Shown: one piece after another, positions 16,389 to 24,601 of the stretch
Layout: every line of letters starts with the position of its first letter
Numbering within the stretch: position 1 is the first letter of the stretch
Assembly (NCBI GenBank): GCA_002281755.1
Contig: NCHB01000004.1
Span: 1 to 64,000, forward strand
DNA length: 64,000 nt
Reading direction: 5' to 3'
DNA from: Sulfurovum sp. 16-42-52
GTDB lineage: Bacteria > Campylobacterota > Campylobacteria > Campylobacterales > Sulfurovaceae
Translations under genes and position numbers: made by a program
The notes under the pieces: generated by a model
Told to the model about the DNA's origin: nothing
The model's database searches: none
What the model saw: only the letters and a program-made list of their open reading frames with translations

Positions 16389-17582
16389 TTATGCCCCTTT
16401 CTCTACATTTTCTAAAACTTCTTTTAGAATAGCCTCTACTGGCATACTCATACCACCAGCAACTCTAGGTCTACCAATAACTTTCGCTTCAGATTTACCA
16501 TAAAGTGATTGTGTCACTTCTTTTTCTAGCCAGCCAACAATGTTAAACTCAGGTACAAAGATATATTTTGCACTTTTTGTTGCTTCAAGCAATTCAGCAT
16601 GTGGGAATGGTCTAATTGTTCTTAATTTAACCACTTTTGACTTGATACCCATTTTTGTCAATTCTCTATTGGCTTCTTTTGCCTGGTGAGACGCTGTTCC
16701 ACACGCAACAAATACGATTTCAGCATCTTGGTCACCCGTTACGTGTGCCAAACCATTTAAGAAATGTTTTGCATACGGTCTAGATCTGTCTACAGCAGAT
16801 CGTACTTCCCACTGCCAACTTGCATGGGTTGCATAAGAGATATAGTTTGATTTCATTACGAAAGGATCTCTTAAAAATCTTCCCGGAGGCATCTCTGAAT
16901 CAATTGGAGGCAGTGGTGCTTTATACGGGTTGTATGGGAACAACGCGATATCATCAGCAGGAAGCATAACTGATTCTCTTGTATGAGATACAAAGAATCC
17001 ATCAACCGCTGTAATAATCGGCACGTGTACATCCGGCATTTCAGCCACAGTAAATGCTGCGATACTCATATCAAAAAGTTCTTGAACATTCTCAGCATAC
17101 CAAATCATACAACCTGTCTCTAGAAGGAAAGACACTTCAAGGTTATCCGGTTGAATTGTAAGTGGTGAGTTAATACCTCTAGCCATCAAAACAAGCTGAC
17201 ATGGGATTCTTGTACCTGACCACATTGGGAAGTTTTCCATCGCTCTAAGTGTACCAGGTCCAGAAGTAGTGGTAACTGTTCTAGCACCTGCCATAGCACA
17301 TCCTGCAACTTCAGACATAACACCAAATTCGTTTTCACCTCTAAAGTATGTACCTACATATCCTTCTGCCCACAATTCACCAATAAGGTGAGCTGCTTCA
17401 GATTGAGGTGTAATAGGATACGATACCGATGCATCTACTGTACATCTTTTCATGGCCTCTTTGAGTACTTCTGAACCTGTCATAAAGTGTTTTTCTCTAG
17501 GTGCCTCAAAAAGTAAATAATCAGTCGAAACCATAGTTTGACCTGACCAGTTTTTTTCTTTTGTCATATTTTTTATACTCAT
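16389..17582 (-). CDS. 2-oxoacid:ferredoxin oxidoreductase alpha subunit (set 2)
   Basis: 397 aa. The alpha subunit contributes the pyrimidine-binding domain: SYPITPQSEAAHLIGELWAEG near residue 58, GENEFGVMSEVAGCAMAGAR and TTTSGPGTLRAMENFP. The C-terminal domain has PEFNIVGWLEKEV. Catalyses reversible oxidative decarboxylation; in reductive TCA bacteria it runs as a carboxylase. Similar throughout to the alpha subunit at 20198. Start at ATG 17582 follows a GGAGG site (AGGAGGTTACT), 15 nt after the E gene. Confidence 0.92.
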   Translation of the reverse strand: MSIKNMTKEKNWSGQTMVSTDYLLFEAPREKHFMTGSEVLKEAMKRCTVDASVSYPITPQSEAAHLIGELWAEGYVGTYFRGENEFGVMSEVAGCAMAGARTVTTTSGPGTLRAMENFPMWSGTRIPCQLVLMARGINSPLTIQPDNLEVSFLLETGCMIWYAENVQELFDMSIAAFTVAEMPDVHVPIITAVDGFFVSHTRESVMLPADDIALFPYNPYKAPLPPIDSEMPPGRFLRDPFVMKSNYISYATHASWQWEVRSAVDRSRPYAKHFLNGLAHVTGDQDAEIVFVACGTASHQAKEANRELTKMGIKSKVVKLRTIRPFPHAELLEATKSAKYIFVPEFNIVGWLEKEVTQSLYGKSEAKVIGRPRVAGGMSMPVEAILKEVLENVEKGA

Positions 17583-17597
17583 AGTAACCTCCTAGCC

Positions 17598-18167
17598 CTA
17601 TTTTCCAAGCTCTTGCTTGACTTCTCTGGCAACTTTAATAAATCTTGCCAAATCTTCTGAGTGCTGATCTCTAATCGTTGCCATTGCATCCTCATGTCCT
17701 GAAAGTGCACACATTGCAGAGGTATAACAATCTGTTTCCGCTCTTACAATTTTTAATGCAACGTTTGCATAATGGCAGTGAACACCAATAAAGATACATG
17801 CTTTGATGTTATTGTGCCAAATCGTCAAGTTTGGATGGTTAGGGTTTATTTCAACCGCTGCATCAATCTTAGGATATTTTGGTCTGTAATCATACATCGG
17901 TATCATTCTAGCATTCAAAACTTCAGCCATTTCTTTAATCAGCGTTGCTTTTTTCTTTGCTTCTTCATTCCATGCATACAAAACTTGTGGTCCTGGAAAG
18001 ATAGTCGCATTTTCGCTTGTCAACATTACTCTAGCAATTTCTCTCATTGCCACTTCTTCATCAACGATATCAGTCAACAGTAAAGCTTTGCCTTCAGGTG
18101 GCGTTAGTATGCCATCATACGTAGCAACTGGATACGGTGAATAGTCAGCTGGGCCTAAATTAGCCAT
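17598..18167 (-). CDS. Fifth (E-type) subunit of five-subunit 2-oxoacid oxidoreductase (set 2)
   Basis: 189 aa. It resembles the small extra subunit of five-subunit oxidoreductases (PorE/ForE in Hydrogenobacter), often annotated as CO-dehydrogenase-beta-like. Visible landmarks are PEGKALLLTDIVDEEVAMREIAR, TIFPGPQVLYAW, YRPKYPKIDAAVEINPNHPN and FIGVHCHYANVALKIVRAETDCYT. About 48 residues shorter than its paralogue at 21383, lacking that protein's N- and C-terminal extensions. Function within the complex is not known. AAGGAG site before the ATG. Confidence 0.82.
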   Translation of the reverse strand: MANLGPADYSPYPVATYDGILTPPEGKALLLTDIVDEEVAMREIARVMLTSENATIFPGPQVLYAWNEEAKKKATLIKEMAEVLNARMIPMYDYRPKYPKIDAAVEINPNHPNLTIWHNNIKACIFIGVHCHYANVALKIVRAETDCYTSAMCALSGHEDAMATIRDQHSEDLARFIKVAREVKQELGK

Positions 18168-18346
18168 TATTTTCTCCTTAATTTTAACTTGTGTAGTCTT
18201 ATGCCGTATGTAGAGTGTTTACTTTTTGGATCTTTTATAGATATGGGAGTAAATCTTGTTTACAAGGCTTAATACCTTATCTTTTTGTTATTAACAAAAA
18301 GATGTCTAAATCGCTGAACGAAGGAATAAATTCCCTCCTTCAGAAT

Positions 18347-18592
18347 TTACGCTTCTTCTGTTGTAACCATTACCATTTCAATACAATTTCTGTCTAGTAA
18401 GTCTGAACATACATATACACAAATTGCACATCCTTTACATCTGTCTTCATCTACCCAAGATGTACCATTTGAATTACCGTGTTTTGGTTCTTTATCATAC
18501 ATCAAAGTGTTTGCCTCTGGACAGTAAAGTGTACACATGTTACATTTGTGTGTTGAACACATTTCTGAATTTACTTTTGCTACGTAATACAT
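18347..18592 (-). CDS. Ferredoxin-like delta subunit (2x[4Fe-4S]) of 2-oxoacid oxidoreductase
   Basis: 81 aa. Two cluster motifs are present: CSTHKCNMCTLYC (C-x4-C-x2-C-x3-C) and CKGCAICVYVC (C-x2-C-x2-C-x3-C). It passes electrons between ferredoxin and the core enzyme. The first motif is widened by two residues against the usual C-x2-C-x2-C-x3-C. It is the only D gene for two EABG sets, so it either serves both complexes or belongs to set 1, which it directly follows (13 nt). AAAGGA site. Confidence 0.9.
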   Translation of the reverse strand: MYYVAKVNSEMCSTHKCNMCTLYCPEANTLMYDKEPKHGNSNGTSWVDEDRCKGCAICVYVCSDLLDRNCIEMVMVTTEEA

Positions 18593-18605
18593 TATTTTTC
18601 CTTTA

Positions 18606-19310
18606 TTATGCGTCTAGTTTGATGATAAGTGCATCTGTGTTTAAATCAATAGAGTCTGCCAATTTGAAAGTCTCATTAATAACCTCCATGTTCTTCTGAA
18701 GCAACTCTTCTTTCTTCTTGAACTTTTTCTCAATAGCTGAGTCAAGAGAAGCTGTACCACCAGAAGCAACAAACGAATTACCCAAGAATCTTTCTCTTAC
18801 GGCTTTTTCAATGTTGTCTTTACTTACAAGTTTTGTGATTCCAAGTACCATACCCATCATTGCCATGTTTGTTGCAAGTTCAGTACCTGCAATTTTAATT
18901 GCCAATTCTGTTGCATTAAATTGAACGACTTTTGTGCCAAGATCTTTCAATACTTTTGTATCATCCGCATCAAGAATATCAACATCAGTGTTAATAATAA
19001 TCAAACTATTTCTTTTCAAACCCGTATAAAAAGGCATCGTATATGATTTTCCATGTGTTACAACCTGTGGGTGGTAAATCATAATAATATCTGGATATAC
19101 AACTTCACCTACTTCATAAATAGGCTGTGAAGATGCTCTTACATAAGCTTCAACCGGAGCCATTCTTTTTTCAGAACCGAAAAATGGTACCAAAGAAGCA
19201 AATTTACCGGCATTATCCATCGCAGATCCAAGAATGTGAGCAGAGGTAACAACCCCTTGCCCGCCAAGCCCGGAAATACGCATATTATATCTTTTTTTAT
19301 CTACTGCCAT
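18606..19310 (-). CDS. 2-oxoacid:ferredoxin oxidoreductase gamma subunit (set 1)
   Basis: 234 aa. Gamma signature MRISGLGGQGVVTSAHILG at the N terminus, VPFFGSEKRMAPVEAYVRA following, and IAGTELATNMAMMG, shared with the set 2 copy. Ends in a long helical extension typical of the five-subunit type. Set 1 order is E-A-B-G-D. Starts 1 nt after the beta gene stop, so expression is tightly coupled. Paralogous to the gene at 14829. Confidence 0.9.
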   Translation of the reverse strand: MAVDKKRYNMRISGLGGQGVVTSAHILGSAMDNAGKFASLVPFFGSEKRMAPVEAYVRASSQPIYEVGEVVYPDIIMIYHPQVVTHGKSYTMPFYTGLKRNSLIIINTDVDILDADDTKVLKDLGTKVVQFNATELAIKIAGTELATNMAMMGMVLGITKLVSKDNIEKAVRERFLGNSFVASGGTASLDSAIEKKFKKKEELLQKNMEVINETFKLADSIDLNTDALIIKLDA

Positions 19311-19311
19311 A

Positions 19312-20187
19312 TTAGCTTACCTCTCTTTTGTTTTTAGATTCAATTTGAGCAAACAACTCTTTTGCTTCATCTGTCATATATTCTTCATAAGCGAATCGAC
19401 CTTTTTCCATCTCTTTTGCATCTCTAAATACATCATTAGTTGGAATTGAGTACTCAATGTTACAAGATGTATACACATGAAGGAACGTTGGTCCAAGTGT
19501 TCTTGCTGCAAAGATTGCTCTTCTGATCGCTTTTGACGCTTTATTGATATTGGTTGGTGACATTTTAACAACATAGACACATCCAGCTGTAATAGCGAGT
19601 TGCATAGCTGGCATTTTACCAAACTTTTTACCCGTTGGAGACATCTTAAGAATAGCACCTTCCATACTCATACCACTCTCTTGACCACCTGTGTTACCAT
19701 AGACTTCGTTATCCAACATAATAGTAGTAAATCTTTCACGTCTAAACCAAGCATGCATCGTCATAGAGAAACCGATATCCATCATACCGCCATCACCTGC
19801 AATAGTAATAACATCTTTATGTCTATCTGGGAATCTTAGTCTAAATGCACGTGTAATACCAGATGCCATAGCATTTTGGTCTCCATAGTTACCATAAATG
19901 AACGGTACCGCTGCTTGTGAAATCGCAAGTCTTCCACACCCTGCTGTACCGATTGTTACTGTATCTTCTGGGTTTGGAAGTGATGCAAAAATTATTTTAA
20001 TATAATATGCCATCCAGCATCCAGAACACATTGGGTGCTCTTCAACCAGTTCTTTGTATGTACCCATGTTTTTTACGCCTACATCATTGTAGTCTTTACC
20101 AAATGGGCCGTAATCTACCAACTCGACATAGTCTTTTGGTAGATATTTCTTAAATTTTGACGCTGGAATCATATATCTTAAACTCAT
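19312..20187 (-). CDS. 2-oxoacid:ferredoxin oxidoreductase beta subunit (set 1)
   Basis: 291 aa. Cluster cysteines in EEHPMCSGCWMAYY, ThDP motif from GDGGMMDIGFSMT to DNEVYGNTGGQ, and MEGAILKMSPTGKKFGKMP. It differs from the set 2 beta subunit in the residues after the cluster pair (WMAYYIK against PEAAALRY), which may relate to substrate choice. Part of the E-A-B-G-D set; gap of 10 nt from the alpha gene. Confidence 0.92.
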   Translation of the reverse strand: MSLRYMIPASKFKKYLPKDYVELVDYGPFGKDYNDVGVKNMGTYKELVEEHPMCSGCWMAYYIKIIFASLPNPEDTVTIGTAGCGRLAISQAAVPFIYGNYGDQNAMASGITRAFRLRFPDRHKDVITIAGDGGMMDIGFSMTMHAWFRRERFTTIMLDNEVYGNTGGQESGMSMEGAILKMSPTGKKFGKMPAMQLAITAGCVYVVKMSPTNINKASKAIRRAIFAARTLGPTFLHVYTSCNIEYSIPTNDVFRDAKEMEKGRFAYEEYMTDEAKELFAQIESKNKREVS

Positions 20188-20197
20188 TGTAACTCCC

Positions 20198-21367
20198 TTA
20201 TGCTTGTAGTGTTTCGGATTTCATACCAAGAGCCATATAGACTTGCTCCATGATCAATTCCACAGGTAATGTCATACCACCATATACTCTTGGACCATCT
20301 ACGACAATACCACTGTTTGGAATAGCTGCTTTTACTTCTGTAGCCAACCAACCAATAATATTGTGTTCCGGAATAATTACTTTTTTAGCATTTTTCAATG
20401 CTGCACGAATTTCTTCTTTAGGGAAAGGTCTGATTGCTCTTACTTTAATAAAACCAACACTCAACTCTTCCTCTTGTGCATATCTGTGTGCTTCTCTTGC
20501 TTGTGCTGCTGCACAGCCTGATGCAAGAACAAATACATCTGCATCCGGATTTTGCACTTCAATTGGTCCACCAAGGTATTGATAGATATATTTCATTGCT
20601 CTTTTGTTAGAGTCCCAAATCTCTTGCTGCCATACTGAGTGAATCAAATAAGACATGAAGTTAGACTTTTGAACCGGTGCATCTCTTTGAATTCTTGCCG
20701 GTGGTACTTCGTTGTCCATTGCTGGAACTGGTGCTGCATACGGATCTGGCTCGTTAAATGCCAACTCTTCAGAAGTCATATCAACATAACCTTTTGCATG
20801 TGTTACAAAGAAACCTTCCGTTGCAACCGCTACAGGAATATACACATCTACTTTTTCAGTAATGGCAAATGCTGCCAAAGTCATATCAAATGTATCTTGC
20901 TGATTTTCTGCATGCAAGAGAACGACACCACTATGAAGAAGGTATGCCATCTCAATATTATCTGGTTGAATCGAAAGTGGTGCGTTAACAACTCTTGTAA
21001 GTACACCCAATACACATGGCACTCTGTGTCCTGGCCAAGAAACAATCGCCTCAAGTCCTCTTAACAGTCCTGGTCCTGATGTTGCCGTAAACAGACGTAC
21101 ACCTGCTCTTGCAGCACCAGCAATTGCTGACATCGTACCAAGCTCTTCTTCAGCTCTATAGTACTCTTTGATGTGCCCTTGTGCAAAAATATCACCGACA
21201 AGGTGCATTACTTCAGACTGTGGAGTAATAGGATAGGCAATAGCCATATCAACACTTGCTCTTTTAACAGCTTCAGCCATTGCCTGAGCACCAGTAATAA
21301 AATGCTTTTCTCTTGGAGCCTCTTTTAAGAGGTAATCCATACTTACTAATGTTTTATTTAAACTCAT
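20198..21367 (-). CDS. 2-oxoacid:ferredoxin oxidoreductase alpha subunit (set 1)
   Basis: 389 aa. AYPITPQSEVMHLVGDIFAQG near residue 39, RAEEELGTMSAIAGAARAGVR and TATSGPGLLRGLEAI define the alpha subunit; the C-terminal PEHNIIGWLATEV is shared with set 2. A GTPPARIQRDAP-like segment (EVPPARIQRDAP) parallels EMPPGRFLRDP in the paralogue. Reversible CO2-fixing enzyme of the reductive TCA cycle. Start preceded by AAGGAGAG. Confidence 0.92.
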   Translation of the reverse strand: MSLNKTLVSMDYLLKEAPREKHFITGAQAMAEAVKRASVDMAIAYPITPQSEVMHLVGDIFAQGHIKEYYRAEEELGTMSAIAGAARAGVRLFTATSGPGLLRGLEAIVSWPGHRVPCVLGVLTRVVNAPLSIQPDNIEMAYLLHSGVVLLHAENQQDTFDMTLAAFAITEKVDVYIPVAVATEGFFVTHAKGYVDMTSEELAFNEPDPYAAPVPAMDNEVPPARIQRDAPVQKSNFMSYLIHSVWQQEIWDSNKRAMKYIYQYLGGPIEVQNPDADVFVLASGCAAAQAREAHRYAQEEELSVGFIKVRAIRPFPKEEIRAALKNAKKVIIPEHNIIGWLATEVKAAIPNSGIVVDGPRVYGGMTLPVELIMEQVYMALGMKSETLQA

Positions 21368-21382
21368 TTATCTCTCCTTATC

Positions 21383-22096
21383 TTATTCAACATCTGCGAT
21401 GTGTTCGCCTTTTTTACTCATGAGGAGACTTCTGTACTCACCATAATCAGCCGGCGTAAGTGTTCCCCAATCCTCTTTTGGCAAAGATGGGTTTTCTGGT
21501 GGCATTTTTGCTGTCCACTCAATACCTAGTTCATTTCTTACTTGAACAAGGATGTCTCTAAATCTAAGTACATCTTCAGCATGAACATCTCTGATAGAAG
21601 CCATTGCTTCTTCGTGACCCATAAATGCACACATTGCTATCGTGTAACAATCTGTACCAGCTCTAATCATTCTTAATGAAAGGTTTGCATAATGACAGTG
21701 CACACCGATGAAAACAGCTGCTTTAATCTTGTTATGCAAAATTGTTAAGTTAGGGTGATTCGGGTTGATTTCCGCTTCTGCATCAATTTTTGGATACTTA
21801 GGTCTATAGTCTGGCATAGGGATGATTTTACAATTTGGAATCTCAGCTGCAAGATCCAAAATCGCTGCTGATTTTTCAGCTACGTCATCTTTCCAGTCCC
21901 ATAATACTTGTGGTCCAGGGAAGATAGTTGGGTTGGCCATCGTCAACAAAGCTTTTGCAGCATCTCTCATCGCCTCTTCTTCTTCTACAATGTTGCCATA
22001 TAGCAACGCCTTACCTTCGGGCGAAAGCTCAACTCCCATAGATGGTGCCGATTGTGGCATATAACCCACTGGACCAACTGTTATTTTCTTTGACAT
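21383..22096 (-). CDS. Fifth (E-type) subunit of five-subunit 2-oxoacid oxidoreductase (set 1)
   Basis: 237 aa, first gene of the nine-gene operon. Shares with the gene at 17598 the blocks TIFPGPQVLWDWKDD, YRPKYPKIDAEAEINPNHPN and FIGVHCHYANLSLRMIRAGTDCYT. It has a distinct C-terminal extension rich in Pro (MPPENPSLPKEDWGTLTPADYGEYR), absent from the second copy. TPADYGEYR echoes the N-terminal GPADYSPYP of that copy. AAGGAGAATC precedes the ATG. Function of this subunit in the complex is unknown. Confidence 0.82.
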   Translation of the reverse strand: MSKKITVGPVGYMPQSAPSMGVELSPEGKALLYGNIVEEEEAMRDAAKALLTMANPTIFPGPQVLWDWKDDVAEKSAAILDLAAEIPNCKIIPMPDYRPKYPKIDAEAEINPNHPNLTILHNKIKAAVFIGVHCHYANLSLRMIRAGTDCYTIAMCAFMGHEEAMASIRDVHAEDVLRFRDILVQVRNELGIEWTAKMPPENPSLPKEDWGTLTPADYGEYRSLLMSKKGEHIADVE

Positions 22097-22563
22097 ATTT
22101 GATTCTCCTTAGTAATTGTTATCAAAAATGATTTTGACTTCAGCCTTAAGCTAACGCATCCTATCTAAAATATATCTAAAACCTTACTAAGAAGATACTA
22201 TTTATATTTCAAATTCCAATAAGTGTGTAATATAGTAATTATATTTTAACTACCATCACATCTGATTCTAGATAAAACGTACAATAACATAAAATAACCC
22301 TTTGAAAGCAAACTAAATGAACCTTGAGTTGCCTCTAAAAATTATGTTAATTATTGATGTCTTTTTCTAATAATCCTTATACTACTTACTTTAATCACAT
22401 TATATTAATCTTAGATTAAATAGGAAGTCTTATGAAAGTGCATTTTTTTTGTTGTGTAGAATCTTCCCAGTAAACAGATGCTTCATTGCGACCTAAAAAA
22501 CGTCCAAAAAATTCTATAATTTTGTCTGTTTTATCACTCTATGCACACCCTCAGACTATTACT
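22097..22563. promoter_or_regulatory. 467-bp non-coding region upstream of the oxidoreductase operon
   Basis: A+T-rich region between the start of the oxidoreductase operon and the stop of the downstream-oriented PDC-like gene, both on the minus strand. It presumably carries the operon promoter and a long leader. It holds an inverted repeat TTAATCT/AGATTAA (22405-22411, 22413-22419). On the plus strand there is a possible micro-ORF at 22432-22473 after AGGAAG (13 codons, MKVHFFCCVESSQ). No recognisable gene or riboswitch. Confidence 0.45.
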
Positions 22564-23421
22564 TTATCTAATATGTTTTTTTGACAAATAACTGTAAATT
22601 CCCAAAGAGACAATAATGCAGGCGATACCTATAATAAGGTAAAGGGCATGTATCATTTGCGAATAGTCGTGCAGCGCAATCTTAAACACTACCATGAGTG
22701 CTTCAATAGAGAGTGCGATAATAATCGCGACTGAAAACTTTGTCAATACATTTGCATCTTCATTTTCTTTGCTGTAGTTTTTAAAAAAAACTTCTCGTTC
22801 CAATATTGTTTTGGCTAAGTCAAAGATGGCAAGTCCCAAAGTAAGGGCTACAATGGGCTTAAACAAGGTATCAAGAGAAAAATTTCTTTCAATAAATATA
22901 CTAGATATATACCCGAATATGGCATAGATAATGGCAAAAAATGCAAACATCATCAAAGAAAAACCTACTGCTTTATAAAAGAATGTTGTATATTCATTAA
23001 AAGTAGGATTTAGTTCAATAAGACCCAATCTTCCAAGCAATACAGAAAGCCTAAAATCTAGAAAAATATATTTATCTTCCTCTTTCTTCATTACGGTTAT
23101 GCAGGTGTGCCCTGTAGCAGAATTTATATAAGGTGTACTTATATAAAAATCCTCATCTTTTTGTATCATTTTTGTACTCATATAAACCCTGCTTTGCCCT
23201 TTAGCAGACTCTTCTATTTTATTTCTGAAAAAATTTGCTCCACATTGATTGAACGCCTGATCTGCAGCATAGGCTAGCTCCAATGAAGGGAAGGTTTTAA
23301 AAACTTTTTTAAAATGTTTAGATGCCTCGGCTAATAACGAACCATTATTCTTCAAAGTCATAATCACAAACTTTTCAATATTTTCCTGATTGTCTTCATA
23401 GACGGTAATAAATTCTTTCAT
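22564..23421 (-). CDS. Membrane protein with N-terminal PDC/Cache-like sensory domain
   Basis: 285 aa from ATG 23421 with an AAAAGAG site; an earlier in-frame start at 23457 is possible. The N-terminal ~160 residues are soluble. They contain a SRVYMSTKMIQKDEDFYISTPYINSATG-like stretch followed by CITVMKKEEDKYIFLDF, which resembles PDC sensor domains of Campylobacterota. The C-terminal half has four hydrophobic helices and no kinase or methyl-accepting domain. Ligand and output unknown. Stands alone on the minus strand. Confidence 0.6.
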   Translation of the reverse strand: MKEFITVYEDNQENIEKFVIMTLKNNGSLLAEASKHFKKVFKTFPSLELAYAADQAFNQCGANFFRNKIEESAKGQSRVYMSTKMIQKDEDFYISTPYINSATGHTCITVMKKEEDKYIFLDFRLSVLLGRLGLIELNPTFNEYTTFFYKAVGFSLMMFAFFAIIYAIFGYISSIFIERNFSLDTLFKPIVALTLGLAIFDLAKTILEREVFFKNYSKENEDANVLTKFSVAIIIALSIEALMVVFKIALHDYSQMIHALYLIIGIACIIVSLGIYSYLSKKHIR

Positions 23422-23672
23422 GTTTTTCTCTTTTAATTTTATTTGGACTTGGCGCAAATCGCACCAATCACTCTTTTAGGATTATAGCGTTTGGTTTAGA
23501 AAAATATAACTTGAGAGATGATTAGTTTTTCTACAATATCGCTAAAACTCCCACCATGCCTGCCTGATACCTTTATTCTTTTCTGTTTGATAACCAAGGA
23601 TTAACAACAGTTTGGCTAAAATAAATCCACTAATTTTGACTACCCTAAGGGTATGTTCTTGGAGCCTAAACA

Positions 23673-24593
23673 ATGGATAAAGCAAAATATATTTGGATGG
23701 ATGGTGAACTCACGCCTTGGGATGATGCAACAGTGCATGTACTTTCACATACCCTACATTACGGCAATGGTGCAATAGAAGGAACAAAAGCATACAAAAC
23801 AGTCGATGGGAGATGTGCTATCTTTAAGTTACATGAACACACAAAAAGACTGCTCAACTCATCAAAAATGACGCTGATGAATGTACCGTTTACTCTTGAA
23901 GAGCTCAAGGAGGCACAAGTGAAACTGTTGCAAGAGAATGCATTGTTTAATGGTGCGTATATCAGACCGCTGGTGTATCTAGGATATGGTGTTATGGGGC
24001 TTTATCACAAGGATGCACCGGTAAAAGTATCGATTTCATCGTGGGAATGGGGTGCCTACCTCGGCGAAGAAGGGCTAAAAAAAGGGATAAGACTCAAAAT
24101 ATCTTCATTTACAAGAACACCCAACACTTCAGGTATGGGCAAAGCAAAAGCCGTAGCAAACTACCTTAACTCTCAAATGGCAAAATATGAAGCAGTAGAA
24201 GCAGGATATGATGAAGCACTGCTAAGAGACGATCAAGGATATATCGCCGAAGCCTCGGGTGCTGCCTTTTTCATCGTAAGAGACGGTGTTCTCATCTCTC
24301 CACCTAGTGACAATACTCTAGAATCTATCACACAGCAAACCATCATCGATCTTGCTAAGGACATGGGCATAGAAGTACTCAGACGTCGCGTGACCAGAGA
24401 AGAAGTCTATATCGCAGATGAAGCCTTTTTGACAGGGACGGCTGCGGAAGTAACTCCTATACGCGAAGTGGATGCACGCATCGTGGGTGCAGGAGAAAGA
24501 GGTCCTATGACTGAACTGTTGCAAACAGCGTATTTTGATGTGGTTGCGGGTAAAAACCCGGCTTATATTCATCATTTAACCTATATTAACTAA
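23673..24593 (+). CDS. ilvE: Branched-chain amino acid aminotransferase
   Basis: 306 aa, class IV PLP aminotransferase. Final step in Val, Leu and Ile synthesis, using glutamate. N-terminal KYIWMDGELTPWDDATVHV, then HYGNGAIEGTKAYKT, YIRPLVYLGYG, the lysine-containing KAKAVANYLNSQMAKYEA near residue 155 and EASGAAFFIVRDG. TAAEVTPIREVD near the C terminus is diagnostic. Followed 8 nt later by the SPFH gene. Confidence 0.95.
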   Translation: MDKAKYIWMDGELTPWDDATVHVLSHTLHYGNGAIEGTKAYKTVDGRCAIFKLHEHTKRLLNSSKMTLMNVPFTLEELKEAQVKLLQENALFNGAYIRPLVYLGYGVMGLYHKDAPVKVSISSWEWGAYLGEEGLKKGIRLKISSFTRTPNTSGMGKAKAVANYLNSQMAKYEAVEAGYDEALLRDDQGYIAEASGAAFFIVRDGVLISPPSDNTLESITQQTIIDLAKDMGIEVLRRRVTREEVYIADEAFLTGTAAEVTPIREVDARIVGAGERGPMTELLQTAYFDVVAGKNPAYIHHLTYIN

Positions 24594-24601
24594 GGATATT
24601 T

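Noticed and set aside
22432-22473. Leader peptide gene
   Set aside because: 13-codon ORF with a ribosome binding site, but it runs opposite to the operon and no attenuator structure follows; kept only as an observation.
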